64,000 nucleotides of DNA from Streptomyces chromofuscus. Lineage in GTDB: Bacteria > Actinomycetota > Actinomycetes > Streptomycetales > Streptomycetaceae. The notes beneath the pieces were generated by a model. It searched no databases. It was not told the DNA's origin and saw nothing but the letters and a program-made list of their open reading frames with translations. The stretch covers positions 5,645,501 to 5,709,500 of the forward strand of contig NZ_CP063374.1 in assembly GCF_015160875.1 (NCBI RefSeq). Direction: 5' to 3'. Positions within the stretch are counted from its first letter, which is position 1, and the number at the start of each line of letters is the position of its first letter. Positions 7,736 to 16,560 of the stretch are shown piece by piece. A program made the position numbers and the translations under genes.

Positions 7736-7922
7736 GTGCCACGACAGGCAACGTTCACCCCGTCGCGACGCCCGGCACGCCCTCCCGCCGCACCGGCCGG
7801 AAGCCCAAGGACATCCATCACGAGGGCTTCCGGCCGGCACTCCCCCAGCTTCCGGCCGGGGGACCCCCGGAGCACGCACCGGACGCCGCTCCTTGCCGGG
7901 CAAACGTTGCCTGCCGCGGCAC
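7736..7922. repeat. MITE-like repeat, copy 1 (carries a nested insertion)
   Basis: Terminal inverted repeats of 20 bases lie at 7736-7755 (gtgccacgacaggcaacgtt) and 7903-7922 (aacgttgcctgccgcggcac). They pair with two mismatches. Without the 86 extra bases (81-base insert plus GCACC duplication) the element is 101 bases. It then matches the reverse complement of the copy at 28913-29013 with four mismatches. It begins 3 bases after the icmA stop, so it may also act as a transcription barrier. It encodes no protein. It could be a non-autonomous transposable element or a palindromic repeat family. Confidence 0.75.
7795..7875. mobile_element. 81-base insertion nested in the repeat, flanked by GCACC duplication
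   Basis: Compared with the copy at 28913-29013, this copy has 81 extra bases bracketed by GCACC at 7790-7794 and 7876-7880; the other copy has GCACC once. The insert contains a perfect hairpin with arms ggccggaagccc (7795-7806) and gggcttccggcc (7824-7835). It also has a ctcccccagc...gggggacccccgg block of a kind I recall as dispersed in Streptomyces intergenic DNA. The 5-base duplication points to insertion rather than deletion in the other copy. Confidence 0.6.
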
Positions 7923-8279
7923 CGGGCCCGGCTGTATTCCGTGACTCGGCAGTCCAGGCTGCGGCGTAAGTGCCGGAGCCCGGACCGGTGTCGGCTGCTC
8001 ACTCTCCCGTTCCACCGGCCACGTAAACAGATGGTCAAGGGAGAGATCGTTTTGTCCGATGCTGCCTCTCTGTGTGATCTTCGTGAAGATTATTTGACCT
8101 TCCCGTGACTGATCGTGGCGTGAGATCGTCGCGAGGTAAGCGGCGGCGCCAGTTTGTGGGAGGGGCAAGGGCCGACGCATGTCGTACCGAGGGGGCTTGG
8201 GGGGACGGGCGGCCACCTCGTGTTGTCATGCCCATGGTTGATGCTGCCGAACGTCTAAGAGATTGTTGGGCAGACCTAC
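7923..8279 (+). promoter_or_regulatory. Leader region of the giant toxin gene
   Basis: 357 bases with no convincing gene. It is less GC-rich than its surroundings between about 8030 and 8110. A perfect dyad atcttc-gt-gaagat lies at 8077-8090 and a ttgacc box just after at 8094-8099, so this stretch is the best candidate for promoter and operator. No strong ribosome site precedes the ATG at 8280; gggcag at about 8268 is the nearest purine-rich run. Confidence 0.4.
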
Positions 8280-11200
8280 ATGCCATCGTTCAGAGACGTC
8301 GGCAGACGCCGCCGACGCATGCGCGATGCGGTGACGCGAGGCATCAGCGGGACAGTCTTCGTCACTGCAGGCGCCGTGCTGATGGGCCTGGTGCAGGCTT
8401 CACCAGTCGCGGCCGACACCGCTCCGGAAGAAGACACCGGGTTCTACCGCAACAGCGTTGGCCAGAACCAGCGGCTCGACCGCTGCCTCGCGGGTGTGGC
8501 GCTGCACTATGGCGGCGCCAACATGAAGGCCAAGGCCATCGAGGGGCTGACCGGCACCAGCGAGGAGCTCTTCGCGGTCATCGGGGACCGTGGGTGGATA
8601 GGACTCGGCCCCCTGGGACAGGCGTCGGACGCGGACCGTGAGGCCGGGCTCGACTACCGGGACGGCTCCGACGCCCGTACCGAGGAACTCGACGCCGCCA
8701 ACACGCCTTACGCGCAATCGGCCTACGCCAGCGAAGACATGATGTGGGATCCGCCCGAGTTCGACGCGGAACTGAGGCAGTTCACCCTCTTCACCCAGGA
8801 GCAGTTGGCCGGTCGGCTCGGCTGGGAGGGCCACAGCAACGCCAGTGCCGAGGCGATCGCCCGCGCCAGGGAGATCACCGAGGCGAACCGGGACAGCAAC
8901 GAGATGGCGGAGAACTGGGCCGCCGATGACATGCTCGCGGACTGGAACGTCAACCAGAAGCAGTTCTCCGGCGGTACGACGGCCAGTGACATCGCGCTCT
9001 ATCTCAAGCACGGCGGCTTCCTGAAAGAGGCGCCCGCCGAGGGGTCTGCTCAGTACCGGATCATCGTCGAGGACCTCAAGCAGGCCTGGGCCACCTGTGA
9101 CTACCAGAACCCGGTTGATCTCCGGCGAGTGCTCAACGCTCCACTGATCACCGCGATGGCCGAATGGGAGCAGGAGTACGCCTCTCAGGCCACCCCGCGC
9201 GCCACGATCATCCAAGCGGAGGCGGACGCCGCCCTCGCCACCCGTGAGGCCACGGACGACATGATCGAGGCGATCGGTCAGGCGTGGTTGGCCGAGCAGA
9301 TCCTGACCTGGCAGAAGTACTGGCAGGACACGCTTGCCGTGGACCCCGACGCCCTCGACCAGCCTGACCAGGCGTTCTACGACAAGGCCGAGGCCGACCT
9401 CGCCCGCGCCCGGAACAACGTGACCACGCTCGTCACCTCGGCCGAGCAGCACGCCGCCGCTGCGGCTACCGCGGCCCAAAAGGCGTCCACCGCGCAGCAG
9501 GTGGCGTGGGGCATCGCCGACGCCAACAACGTGCCGCGCGGGCGCGGGCTGATGTACGCCCAGCAGTCGGTCCAGGTCGCCCGAGCCTCCAGCGCGGCTG
9601 CCGAAGCCGCCGCCAAGGCGACACGCACGGCCCTGGAGGCGGCCAACGCGACCGTCGCCGACAGCCAGACCCTGCTGGCCAAGGCGCAGACCCAGTCGCA
9701 CGCGGTGAACACCGAGTTCCGCCGGATCGCCGCACAGGAAGCGGCCGCGCAGGCCAAGGCCGCCGCCGACACCGCCGACGCCGAGGCGAAGGCCGCCGCG
9801 GACAGCGCCGCCGCCGCGAAGACCGCGCAGGCCACCGCGGAGGCGGAGGGCGAGGAGGCCCGCCAGGCCGCGGCCACCGCGCAGGCCCAGCGTGCCGAGG
9901 CCGAGTTGGAGAAGGCCACCGCCGTCGCTTCTCGTGTCAGCGCCGCCGCGGAGCGCGCCAAGGCGCAGGAGGCCGAGGCCCAGGCGGCCACGCGGCAGAC
10001 CGCGGCCGAGGAGGCGAAGTCTGCCGCCACGACGGCCGCCGCCACCGCCAAGGAGAAGCGGACCGCCGCCGACAGCAAGGCCAAGGCCGCCGCCACCGCG
10101 CGCGCCGCCGCCGTGGCCGCGCTGCAGAAGAAGCAGGCCACCGCTGCCCGCGCCGCCGCGCTGCAAGCAGCTGCCTCGGCCGCCGAGGGCACCGAGGCCG
10201 CGGCCGAGACCCAGACGGCCGCCGACCAGGCCCGTACGGCCGCGGCGGATGCCGCGACCGCAGCCACCGCCGCGCAGACCGCCGCCGACGAGGCCACCGC
10301 CGCCGCGGTCACCGCCCGTTCCGCCGCCACCAAGTCGGAAGCGGCCGCCGAGCGCGCCCAGGCGAACGCCGACGAGGCGTGGTCGGCCTACCTCAAGGCG
10401 ACTGGCGCAGCCGCGAACGCGCACGTCGCGGCTGCCGAGGCGTTGGACGCCGCTCAGGACGCCGCCCTGCGGGCCGACAACGCCGCCACGGCCTCGGAGA
10501 ACGCCACGGAGCTGGCGAAGAAGGCGGCTGAGGAGTCCTCCGCCGCGGGCATCGAGGCCGCGTCCGCCGTCACCACGGCCGCTACCGCGGTCGGCCGCGC
10601 CCACGCCGCCGGGCAGGCCGCGCTGGCCGCCCGCGACAGCGCCGCCCAGGCCATCGCAGCCGCCAACGAGGCCGTGGCCATCGGTACCCCGTACCAGGAG
10701 AAGGACGCCTCGGCCGCCTTCGCCGTACTCGTCGGACAGACGTCCAAGACATTGGCGGAGCAGCAGGCCGCTGCGGCGGACGCGAAGGCCGCGGAGGCCG
10801 CGGAGGCCGCGGAAGCCGCGCAGCAGGCTGCCGAGCAGGCACTCGGTGACGCCAAGCTGGCTGCCGAGGCGGCCGCACAGGCGGCGACCGACTCGGTGCG
10901 CGCGACGCAGGCCGTCGCCCGAGCCCAGGCGTCCGCGACTCAGGCCCAGGACGCGCAGCAGGCCGCACGACAGGCGGCCGAGTCCGCCTCCGGTTATGCC
11001 CAGCAGGCCGGTGCGGACGCCGTCAGCGCCCGTAACACCGCGGGTGACGCGGAGACCGAGGCCGCGCAGGCCGACCGGGAGGCCACCGAGGCCGAGCGCA
11101 GCGCCGCGCAGGCCGACGAACTCGCCGAGCGGGCCGCCGGTGCCGCCGGTGACGCCGCGAACAAGGCGGCCGAATCCGAGCAGAACGCCAAGGACGCCGA

Positions 11201-14200
11201 GGCGAAGGCGGCCGACGCCGACGCCGACAGCAACGCGGCCGAGGGCGCCGCCGGGCAAGCGGAACAAGAGCAGCGCGAGCAAATCGAGGTCGAGCGTCAG
11301 GACGCCCTTCAAGACGGCAACACACCCATCGAGGGCGGCTCCGCCAACTGGGCCGTCCTCGGCGAGCCGGAGAAGCAGATTCTCCTCGACGCGTGCGGTC
11401 AGACCTGCCTCGACGCCTACCAGGACGCGCTGGCCGCCGTATCCGTCGACGTGGTCGAGTGGACCGCCGCCAACGGCGGGCAGATCCTCCTGGACGAGTT
11501 CGGCACCGCCAAGGTCAAGCAGTGCCTGGCGCTGGAGGGCACCGAGTCCTGCCTGTGGTCCCTCGTCGACATCCCGTCCTCCGCGGTGATCGTCGGCAGG
11601 ATCCCCGCCCTCGCCGAGGCCATCGAGAAGGTCAGCACCGGCATCCGGCAGATCTTCTCGGACGCCTACAACGGCCGGGGGAAGCTGACCGAGCTGACCC
11701 AGCTCATCAGCGGCAAGCGCAGCACGCCTCGCTGGGACCGGTGCGTCGCCGGTGTCGCCCTGCACGTCGGTGGCGCCAACATGAAGGCCAAGGCCATTGA
11801 GGGGCTGACCGGCACCGACGCCGACCTGCACGCCATCATCGGTGACAGCGGCATGATCGGCCTCGAACCCCTCGGCCAGGCCAGCGCCAAGGACCGTACC
11901 GCGGCTCTTGCCTACCGGGACGCCTCTGCAGCCCGCAAGTCCGGTTTGGAGGACGCCAACCGCCCGTACGCGAGCACCTCGTTCAGCGACGAGATCTCGC
12001 TGCACGCGCCGAAGTTCGACGCCGAGGTCCTGCAGTTCACCCTGTTCACGCAGGCGGAGCTCGCCGGCCGCCTCGGCTGGGACGGCCACAGCAACGCCAG
12101 CCCCGAGGCTGTGGCGCGGGCACGGCAGATCACCGAGGAGAACCGGGGCAAGGACATCTGGAACGACTGGGCCGCGGACACGATGCTCCGCGACACAGCC
12201 GTCAACCAGACGCGCTTCGCCGGCGGCACCACCGCCACCGACGTAGCCTCCTACCTCCGGCACGGCGGCTTCCTGAGCAAGGCCCCGGCCGTGGACTCGG
12301 CCGAGTTCCGCTACGAGGTGGAGAACCTCAAGCAGGCCTGGTCGTCCTGCGACCACCAGGACCCGGTCGACCCCAACAACGCCCTGGGCGTGGTTGTCTC
12401 CACGGCCACCGCCGAGTGGAACGCGGAGTACGCCGCCCAGGCAGCCCCGCGCGCCGCGATCCTGCAGGCGGAGGCGGACGCCGCCCTCGCCACCCGTGAG
12501 GCCACCGACGACATGGTCGAGGCGATCGGTCAGGCGTGGCTCGCCGAGCAGATCCTGCTGTGGCAGAAGTACTGGCACGACGAACTGAAGATCGACCCGA
12601 AGAGCATCTTCAAGCCCAAGCAGGCTCTGTTCGACCGGGCCAACGCCGACCTGGCACGGGCGCGCGGCAAGGTGCAGGCGCTGGTCACCTCGGCCAACCA
12701 GCACGCAACGGCCGCCGCGGCCGCCGCCACCCGCGCGGTGACCGCACAGCAGCAGGCGTACGACATCGCCGACGCCAACGGCGTGCCGCGCGGCCGGGGC
12801 CTGAGCTATGCCCAGCAGTCGGTCCAAGTGGCCCGCGCGTCCGGCGCGGCGGCCCAGGCGGCCGCGAAGGCGACGGAGACGGCTCTGAACGCGGCCAACG
12901 CCACGGTCTCCACCTCGCAGGCGCTGCTGGCGCTGGCGAAGACCGAGGCGCACGCGATCAACACCGAGTTCCGCCGCATCGCCGCCCAGGAGGCCGCCGC
13001 CCAGGCGAAGGCCGCCGCCGACAGCGCCGACGCGTACGCCACCTCCGCCGCCAACAACGCGGCCATCGCGAAGAAGGCCAAGGAGGACGCGGCCCGCGAG
13101 GAGGAGGAGGCCCGCCAGGCCGCCGCCGACGCGCAGCGGACCCGCGCCGTCGCCGAGCTGGAGCGTGCCAACGCGGCGGCCTACCGGGCCACCGCCGAGC
13201 ACGAGCGGGACATCGCCGCCGGCCACGAGGCCGACGCCGTCGCCCAGGGCCGGATCGCGAGCGATGCCCGCGCCTCGGCCGAGGCGTCCGGAACAGTCGC
13301 CTCCGACAAGCGGAAGGTGGCCGAACAGGCTGAGAGGGACGCCGTCGCCGCCCGCGACAACGCCCTGGAGGCGGAGCAGCGGCGCGACTCGCTGATCGCG
13401 AAGGCCGAGGCGCTGGAGGCGAACGCCGCCGCCGACGAGGGGACGGAGGCGGCCGAGGCGTCCCGCGCCGCGGCCACCAGCGCCCGCTCCGCCGCGGACA
13501 CCGCCACCACGGCGGCCACCAACGCCCGCGCGTCGGCGAACGCGGCCACGGCCGCCGCCGTCAACGCGCGCGAGGCCGCGACCCAGGCAGAGGGCGCCGC
13601 GGCCCGGGCCCGGGCCGCGGCCGACGCCACCTGGGCGTCGTACCTGGTCGCCGCCGGTTCCGCGGCGACCGCGCACGCGAAGGCGGCCGAAGCCATCGAC
13701 GCCTCCGAGGCGGCCGCGGCCGACGCGAAGGGCGCCAAGGAGGAGTCCGACAAGGCGAACGCGGCGGCCAAGACCGCCAAGACCGAGGCTGCGGCCGCCC
13801 GTACCGAGGCGCAGCAGACCGCGAACTGGGCGGCGGTGACCGCTGGCAAGGCCCAGGCGGCCGTGGCGTCCTCGCTCGCGGCCCGCGACTCCGCCGCCGC
13901 CGTGACCCGGCCGGCGCAGGAGGCGATCGCCTTCGGCACGCCTTACCAGGAGGAGGACAGCTCCGCCGCGTTCGCGGTCCTGACGGGGCAGTCGTCCCTG
14001 ACGGTGGCCGAGCAGCAGGCGGCCGCCGCGGCTGCCACGGCCGGTCTCGCCGAGGAGTTCTCGGCCGAGGCGAAGGCCCTCGCGGCGCAGGCGGCGGCCG
14101 ACATGAAGCTGGCCCTGGAGGCGTCGGCCGCTGCCGCCGCCGACGCGCTGCGCGCCGCCAAGGCGTACCAGCGGGCGCAGGCCTCGGCCAACCAGGCCGC

Positions 14201-15620
14201 GGCCGACGCCAAGGCCGCGCAGGCCTCGGCTGAACGCGCCGACGGCTACGCGATGTCGGCCGGTGAGGACGCGTTGGCGGCGAACTGGGCGGCCAACGAA
14301 GCCGAGCAGGACGCCATCGCCGCCGACAACGCGGCGACGGAGGCGGAGAAGGACGCCGCCCACGCCCGCGAGGTCGCCACCCAGGCGGAGGCCGACGCGG
14401 CCGCCGCCCGTACCGCCGCCGACAAGGCGGAGATCGACGCGGCCGCCGCCGAGGAGGCCGCCGCGGGCGCCCGTGACGCGGCCGAGGAGGCCCAGGCCGC
14501 GGCGGACCGGACGGAGACGACCGGTAACGCCGAGCAGATCCAGCAGGGCGTCACCACCGGCATCGGCGGGGTGTGGGCCGTCCTCGACCACATCGAGTAC
14601 ATCGGCGACCCGCAGAACGTCGTCAAGGAGAACTGCAACCCGATCTACCACGTTGGCGACTGCGTCATCACCGCCGACGTCACCTATCGGTCGCACGTCG
14701 ACCTGTACATGTGCCTGGCCTCGCCGGAGTCCTACACGGGCAGCTGCCCGAACGCCGACACGATCTACCTCGGCCCCGACGTGACCGACGTGAAGACCGA
14801 GCGCCTCACGAACGTCATCTCGATGATCGAGTTCAACGCGGGCATCGATCCGGTCGACGTCCTCCTGGGGGACTTCATCGGCTGCGCCAAGCTGATCACT
14901 CCGGGTCTCTCCGGCGGCAGTTGGGGCGACTGCGCCTGGGCGGCGAGCTGGTTCGTCGCCGGTGCCCTGTTCAAGGGGGCCAAGGCCGCGATGATGTCGC
15001 TGGACGCCGCCGTCAAGACCGGCATCGGCTTCACCGAGGCGTGGGTGGCGCTTCGATCCATCGGTCTGACCGAGGGCGCCATCGCCGGCATCGGCACGAA
15101 GATCATTCAGCGGCTGCAGCAGGCCTGTCAGAAGGTCGACAACGTCACGCCGTCGACCTTCTCCCTCGCCGCCTCCTCCGTCTCCAGCACCTCGGGTAAT
15201 CCGCAGTGCTGGGTCGAGATGGGCGGTCCGGGCGTCTGGAACATTTCCAAGGAGGGCGGCAAGAGCGCCCGCGCCATCGCCTATGAGTTCCAGATCACGG
15301 GGGTTCCGGAAGGTTTCGGCTATCTGATCAGGAACACGCCGAACCCCAAGGGCGAGCTCAAGCTCGACGGCTACAAGGGAGGCGTTCTCCTGGAGGCCAA
15401 GGGGCCCGGCTACTCCGCCATGATGAACTCCTACAAGCCGAAAGTCGTCGAGGACGACTTCGTCAAGCAGGCGAGATATCAGGTGGAAGCCGCGCCGAAC
15501 ACGCCGATCACCTGGCACATCGCGGAGGAGGACGTCTACGAGAAGGCCAAGGCGGTCTTCGCGGCGACGGACGACCTCAAGCGGATTACGGTCGTCTACA
15601 CTCCGCCCACCACACCCTGA
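8280..15620 (+). CDS. Giant secreted polymorphic toxin, duplicated body, C-terminal Tox-REase-5-type nuclease
   Basis: 2446 residues. A Sec-type signal peptide covers residues 1-45 (run of Arg, then GTVFVTAGAVLMGLVQA, cleavage after VAA). Two long units follow, starting at R68 and R1154 (period 1086). Each has a mixed N-terminal domain with GGANMKAKAIEGLTG and QFTLFTQ.ELAGRLGW, then a very long Ala/Glu/Lys/Gln-rich coiled coil containing EFRRIAAQEAAAQAKAAAD and an AAFAVL.GQ block. Unit 1 ends in a cysteine-containing linker (about 1015-1153), unit 2 in a different cysteine-rich, partly hydrophobic linker (about 2085-2300). Residues 2300-2446 resemble the Tox-REase-5 restriction-endonuclease fold: YEFQITGVPEGFGYLI, D2363, E2372-x-K2374 in LLEAKGPGY, QARYQ, then PITWHIAEEDVYEKA. 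I infer secretion and DNA cleavage in competitors. The family call is by eye. Confidence 0.82.
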   Translation: MPSFRDVGRRRRRMRDAVTRGISGTVFVTAGAVLMGLVQASPVAADTAPEEDTGFYRNSVGQNQRLDRCLAGVALHYGGANMKAKAIEGLTGTSEELFAVIGDRGWIGLGPLGQASDADREAGLDYRDGSDARTEELDAANTPYAQSAYASEDMMWDPPEFDAELRQFTLFTQEQLAGRLGWEGHSNASAEAIARAREITEANRDSNEMAENWAADDMLADWNVNQKQFSGGTTASDIALYLKHGGFLKEAPAEGSAQYRIIVEDLKQAWATCDYQNPVDLRRVLNAPLITAMAEWEQEYASQATPRATIIQAEADAALATREATDDMIEAIGQAWLAEQILTWQKYWQDTLAVDPDALDQPDQAFYDKAEADLARARNNVTTLVTSAEQHAAAAATAAQKASTAQQVAWGIADANNVPRGRGLMYAQQSVQVARASSAAAEAAAKATRTALEAANATVADSQTLLAKAQTQSHAVNTEFRRIAAQEAAAQAKAAADTADAEAKAAADSAAAAKTAQATAEAEGEEARQAAATAQAQRAEAELEKATAVASRVSAAAERAKAQEAEAQAATRQTAAEEAKSAATTAAATAKEKRTAADSKAKAAATARAAAVAALQKKQATAARAAALQAAASAAEGTEAAAETQTAADQARTAAADAATAATAAQTAADEATAAAVTARSAATKSEAAAERAQANADEAWSAYLKATGAAANAHVAAAEALDAAQDAALRADNAATASENATELAKKAAEESSAAGIEAASAVTTAATAVGRAHAAGQAALAARDSAAQAIAAANEAVAIGTPYQEKDASAAFAVLVGQTSKTLAEQQAAAADAKAAEAAEAAEAAQQAAEQALGDAKLAAEAAAQAATDSVRATQAVARAQASATQAQDAQQAARQAAESASGYAQQAGADAVSARNTAGDAETEAAQADREATEAERSAAQADELAERAAGAAGDAANKAAESEQNAKDAEAKAADADADSNAAEGAAGQAEQEQREQIEVERQDALQDGNTPIEGGSANWAVLGEPEKQILLDACGQTCLDAYQDALAAVSVDVVEWTAANGGQILLDEFGTAKVKQCLALEGTESCLWSLVDIPSSAVIVGRIPALAEAIEKVSTGIRQIFSDAYNGRGKLTELTQLISGKRSTPRWDRCVAGVALHVGGANMKAKAIEGLTGTDADLHAIIGDSGMIGLEPLGQASAKDRTAALAYRDASAARKSGLEDANRPYASTSFSDEISLHAPKFDAEVLQFTLFTQAELAGRLGWDGHSNASPEAVARARQITEENRGKDIWNDWAADTMLRDTAVNQTRFAGGTTATDVASYLRHGGFLSKAPAVDSAEFRYEVENLKQAWSSCDHQDPVDPNNALGVVVSTATAEWNAEYAAQAAPRAAILQAEADAALATREATDDMVEAIGQAWLAEQILLWQKYWHDELKIDPKSIFKPKQALFDRANADLARARGKVQALVTSANQHATAAAAAATRAVTAQQQAYDIADANGVPRGRGLSYAQQSVQVARASGAAAQAAAKATETALNAANATVSTSQALLALAKTEAHAINTEFRRIAAQEAAAQAKAAADSADAYATSAANNAAIAKKAKEDAAREEEEARQAAADAQRTRAVAELERANAAAYRATAEHERDIAAGHEADAVAQGRIASDARASAEASGTVASDKRKVAEQAERDAVAARDNALEAEQRRDSLIAKAEALEANAAADEGTEAAEASRAAATSARSAADTATTAATNARASANAATAAAVNAREAATQAEGAAARARAAADATWASYLVAAGSAATAHAKAAEAIDASEAAAADAKGAKEESDKANAAAKTAKTEAAAARTEAQQTANWAAVTAGKAQAAVASSLAARDSAAAVTRPAQEAIAFGTPYQEEDSSAAFAVLTGQSSLTVAEQQAAAAAATAGLAEEFSAEAKALAAQAAADMKLALEASAAAAADALRAAKAYQRAQASANQAAADAKAAQASAERADGYAMSAGEDALAANWAANEAEQDAIAADNAATEAEKDAAHAREVATQAEADAAAARTAADKAEIDAAAAEEAAAGARDAAEEAQAAADRTETTGNAEQIQQGVTTGIGGVWAVLDHIEYIGDPQNVVKENCNPIYHVGDCVITADVTYRSHVDLYMCLASPESYTGSCPNADTIYLGPDVTDVKTERLTNVISMIEFNAGIDPVDVLLGDFIGCAKLITPGLSGGSWGDCAWAASWFVAGALFKGAKAAMMSLDAAVKTGIGFTEAWVALRSIGLTEGAIAGIGTKIIQRLQQACQKVDNVTPSTFSLAASSVSSTSGNPQCWVEMGGPGVWNISKEGGKSARAIAYEFQITGVPEGFGYLIRNTPNPKGELKLDGYKGGVLLEAKGPGYSAMMNSYKPKVVEDDFVKQARYQVEAAPNTPITWHIAEEDVYEKAKAVFAATDDLKRITVVYTPPTTP

Positions 15621-15685
15621 CCGGCGCGCCGGCGTCCTCGGTGTCTCCGGGGCGCCGGCCCCGTGGTCCTTCCGTCGGGAGAGAC

Positions 15686-16078
15686 GTGAGTTACGACATT
15701 TTCGTGATGCGGTTCGAGAACGGCGAGACGGTCCCGCTGGACATGGCCGTCGCCCGCGAGGTCCTCGACCCCTTCGTGGCGGGCCGGGACCCCGGGGCGG
15801 ACGTCCTGTTGGTGAGGACGGCGGACGGGGAGGAGGCTGACGTGTACCTCAACCCCCCGGACGGCATCACCTTCAACCGCTTCGGAGGCGGCGGGGTCAT
15901 GGACCTCCTGGCCGTCCTCCTGCGGCGCCTGGACGCCGTGCTGGTCGTGCCAGGCGGGCCCGTCGTGGTGCAGTCCGACAACGTCCGGCACCAGCTGCCG
16001 GACGTCCTGGCGGACGGCGTTCCGACGGTCGTCGCGCGCACGGGTGCGGAGATCGACCAGGCCATCCGGGCCGCCTGA
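15686..16078 (+). CDS. Putative immunity protein for the giant toxin
   Basis: 130 residues from GTG at 15686, with GGGAGA a few bases before. It is a small, acidic, probably cytoplasmic protein: SYDIFVMRFENGETVPLDMA, then a central DVYLNPPDGITFNRFGG loop, a leucine-rich helix LLAVLLRRLDAVLVVPGG, and LPDVLADGVPTVVARTGAEI at the end. It follows the toxin stop by 65 bases on the same strand and is itself followed by a strong terminator. Position directly after a polymorphic-toxin gene is the main evidence for an immunity role. I recognise no named immunity family. A GC-rich hairpin at 15628-15659 between the genes may reduce read-through. Confidence 0.6.
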   Translation: MSYDIFVMRFENGETVPLDMAVAREVLDPFVAGRDPGADVLLVRTADGEEADVYLNPPDGITFNRFGGGGVMDLLAVLLRRLDAVLVVPGGPVVVQSDNVRHQLPDVLADGVPTVVARTGAEIDQAIRAA

Positions 16079-16088
16079 GCGGAAGGGG

Positions 16089-16132
16089 AAGGGCCTCCCC
16101 TGGTGCATGGCGCGCCGGGGGAGGCCCCTTCT
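16089..16132 (+). terminator. Intrinsic terminator after the toxin-immunity pair
   Basis: The arms gggcctcccc (16091-16100) and ggggaggccc (16118-16127) pair perfectly, and ttcttcgtg follows the hairpin. It closes the toxin/immunity transcription unit and separates it from the remnants on its right. Confidence 0.85.
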
Positions 16133-16144
16133 TCGTGTGCGGGC

Positions 16145-16297
16145 TCAGAGTCGGTCGAGCTGGGCCCGCACGACCGCTTCCGGGATCGCCGCCTGCTTCG
16201 GGTCGAGCATGCTGACGCCTCCGCTGCGCACGGCGGTATAGGTCATGGGCACCTTCTTGCCGCCGATCTCGCCGGTAATGCGGTAGCCGCTGGTCAT
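16145..16297 (-). pseudogene. C-terminal fragment of a lipoprotein paralogue
   Basis: About 50 residues in frame to the stop at 16145: SGYRITGEIGGKKVPMTYTA, then a VRSGGV block, then AAIPEAVVRAQLDRL. This matches the last part of the intact lipoprotein at 16561-17286 (SYRITNVVGKQSVQMTYTVV...SAIPEAAIEAQLEKLG), but lacks the IAAFYG segment. Homology ends at 16297, exactly where the transposase-like remnant begins. It reads as the 3' end of a second gene copy cut by an insertion or recombination. Confidence 0.7.
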
Positions 16298-16444
16298 TTC
16301 GCGCACCTGACGCGAGCGATCAAACGGAAGCTGAAGAGGATCCAGTACCGGCCGCACCTGATCGTCGGCTGTCTGCCGACCACCGGTCTGGACCTCGACG
16401 GGCTGATCGAGCAACTGGACAGATCAGGCCGCCGCAATAGGTAG
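16298..16444 (+). pseudogene. IS630-type transposase remnant (C-terminal end)
   Basis: About 48 residues on the plus strand: FAHLTRAIKRKLKRIQYRPH, then LIVGCLPTTGLDL, ending at TAG 16442-16444. The FAHL...LKRIQYRPHLI.GCL..TGL pattern is what I recall for the C-terminus of IS630-family transposases in Streptomyces. No DDE core or terminal repeats remain, so it is inactive. It abuts the broken lipoprotein fragment with no gap. Confidence 0.6.
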
Positions 16445-16560
16445 CTTGTTGGCGAGTTGGAACAGCCGTTTACGCGTGTACGCACATTGGACCGGTGATG
16501 TCCGTCATTCCCTCGCGCTGACGTCTGTGGACAACTTTTCCGGGCACCGGAATTATGTCG

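Noticed and set aside
7733..8279. A small gene between icmA and the giant toxin
   Set aside because: Frames in this stretch are short, run through the inverted repeats and have no ribosome sites or familiar residues.
9700..14530. Dense repeats inside the giant gene as a possible CRISPR-like or minisatellite array
   Set aside because: The repeats are in frame, irregular in length, and explained by Ala-rich coiled coil and a tandem gene duplication. There are no constant repeats with unique spacers.
8400..15518. A 2372-codon open frame on the minus strand opposite the giant toxin
   Set aside because: It encodes Gly/Arg/Leu-rich low-complexity protein with no family pattern. Its length comes from Ala-rich GC-biased codons on the plus strand, where the signal peptide and nuclease domain lie.
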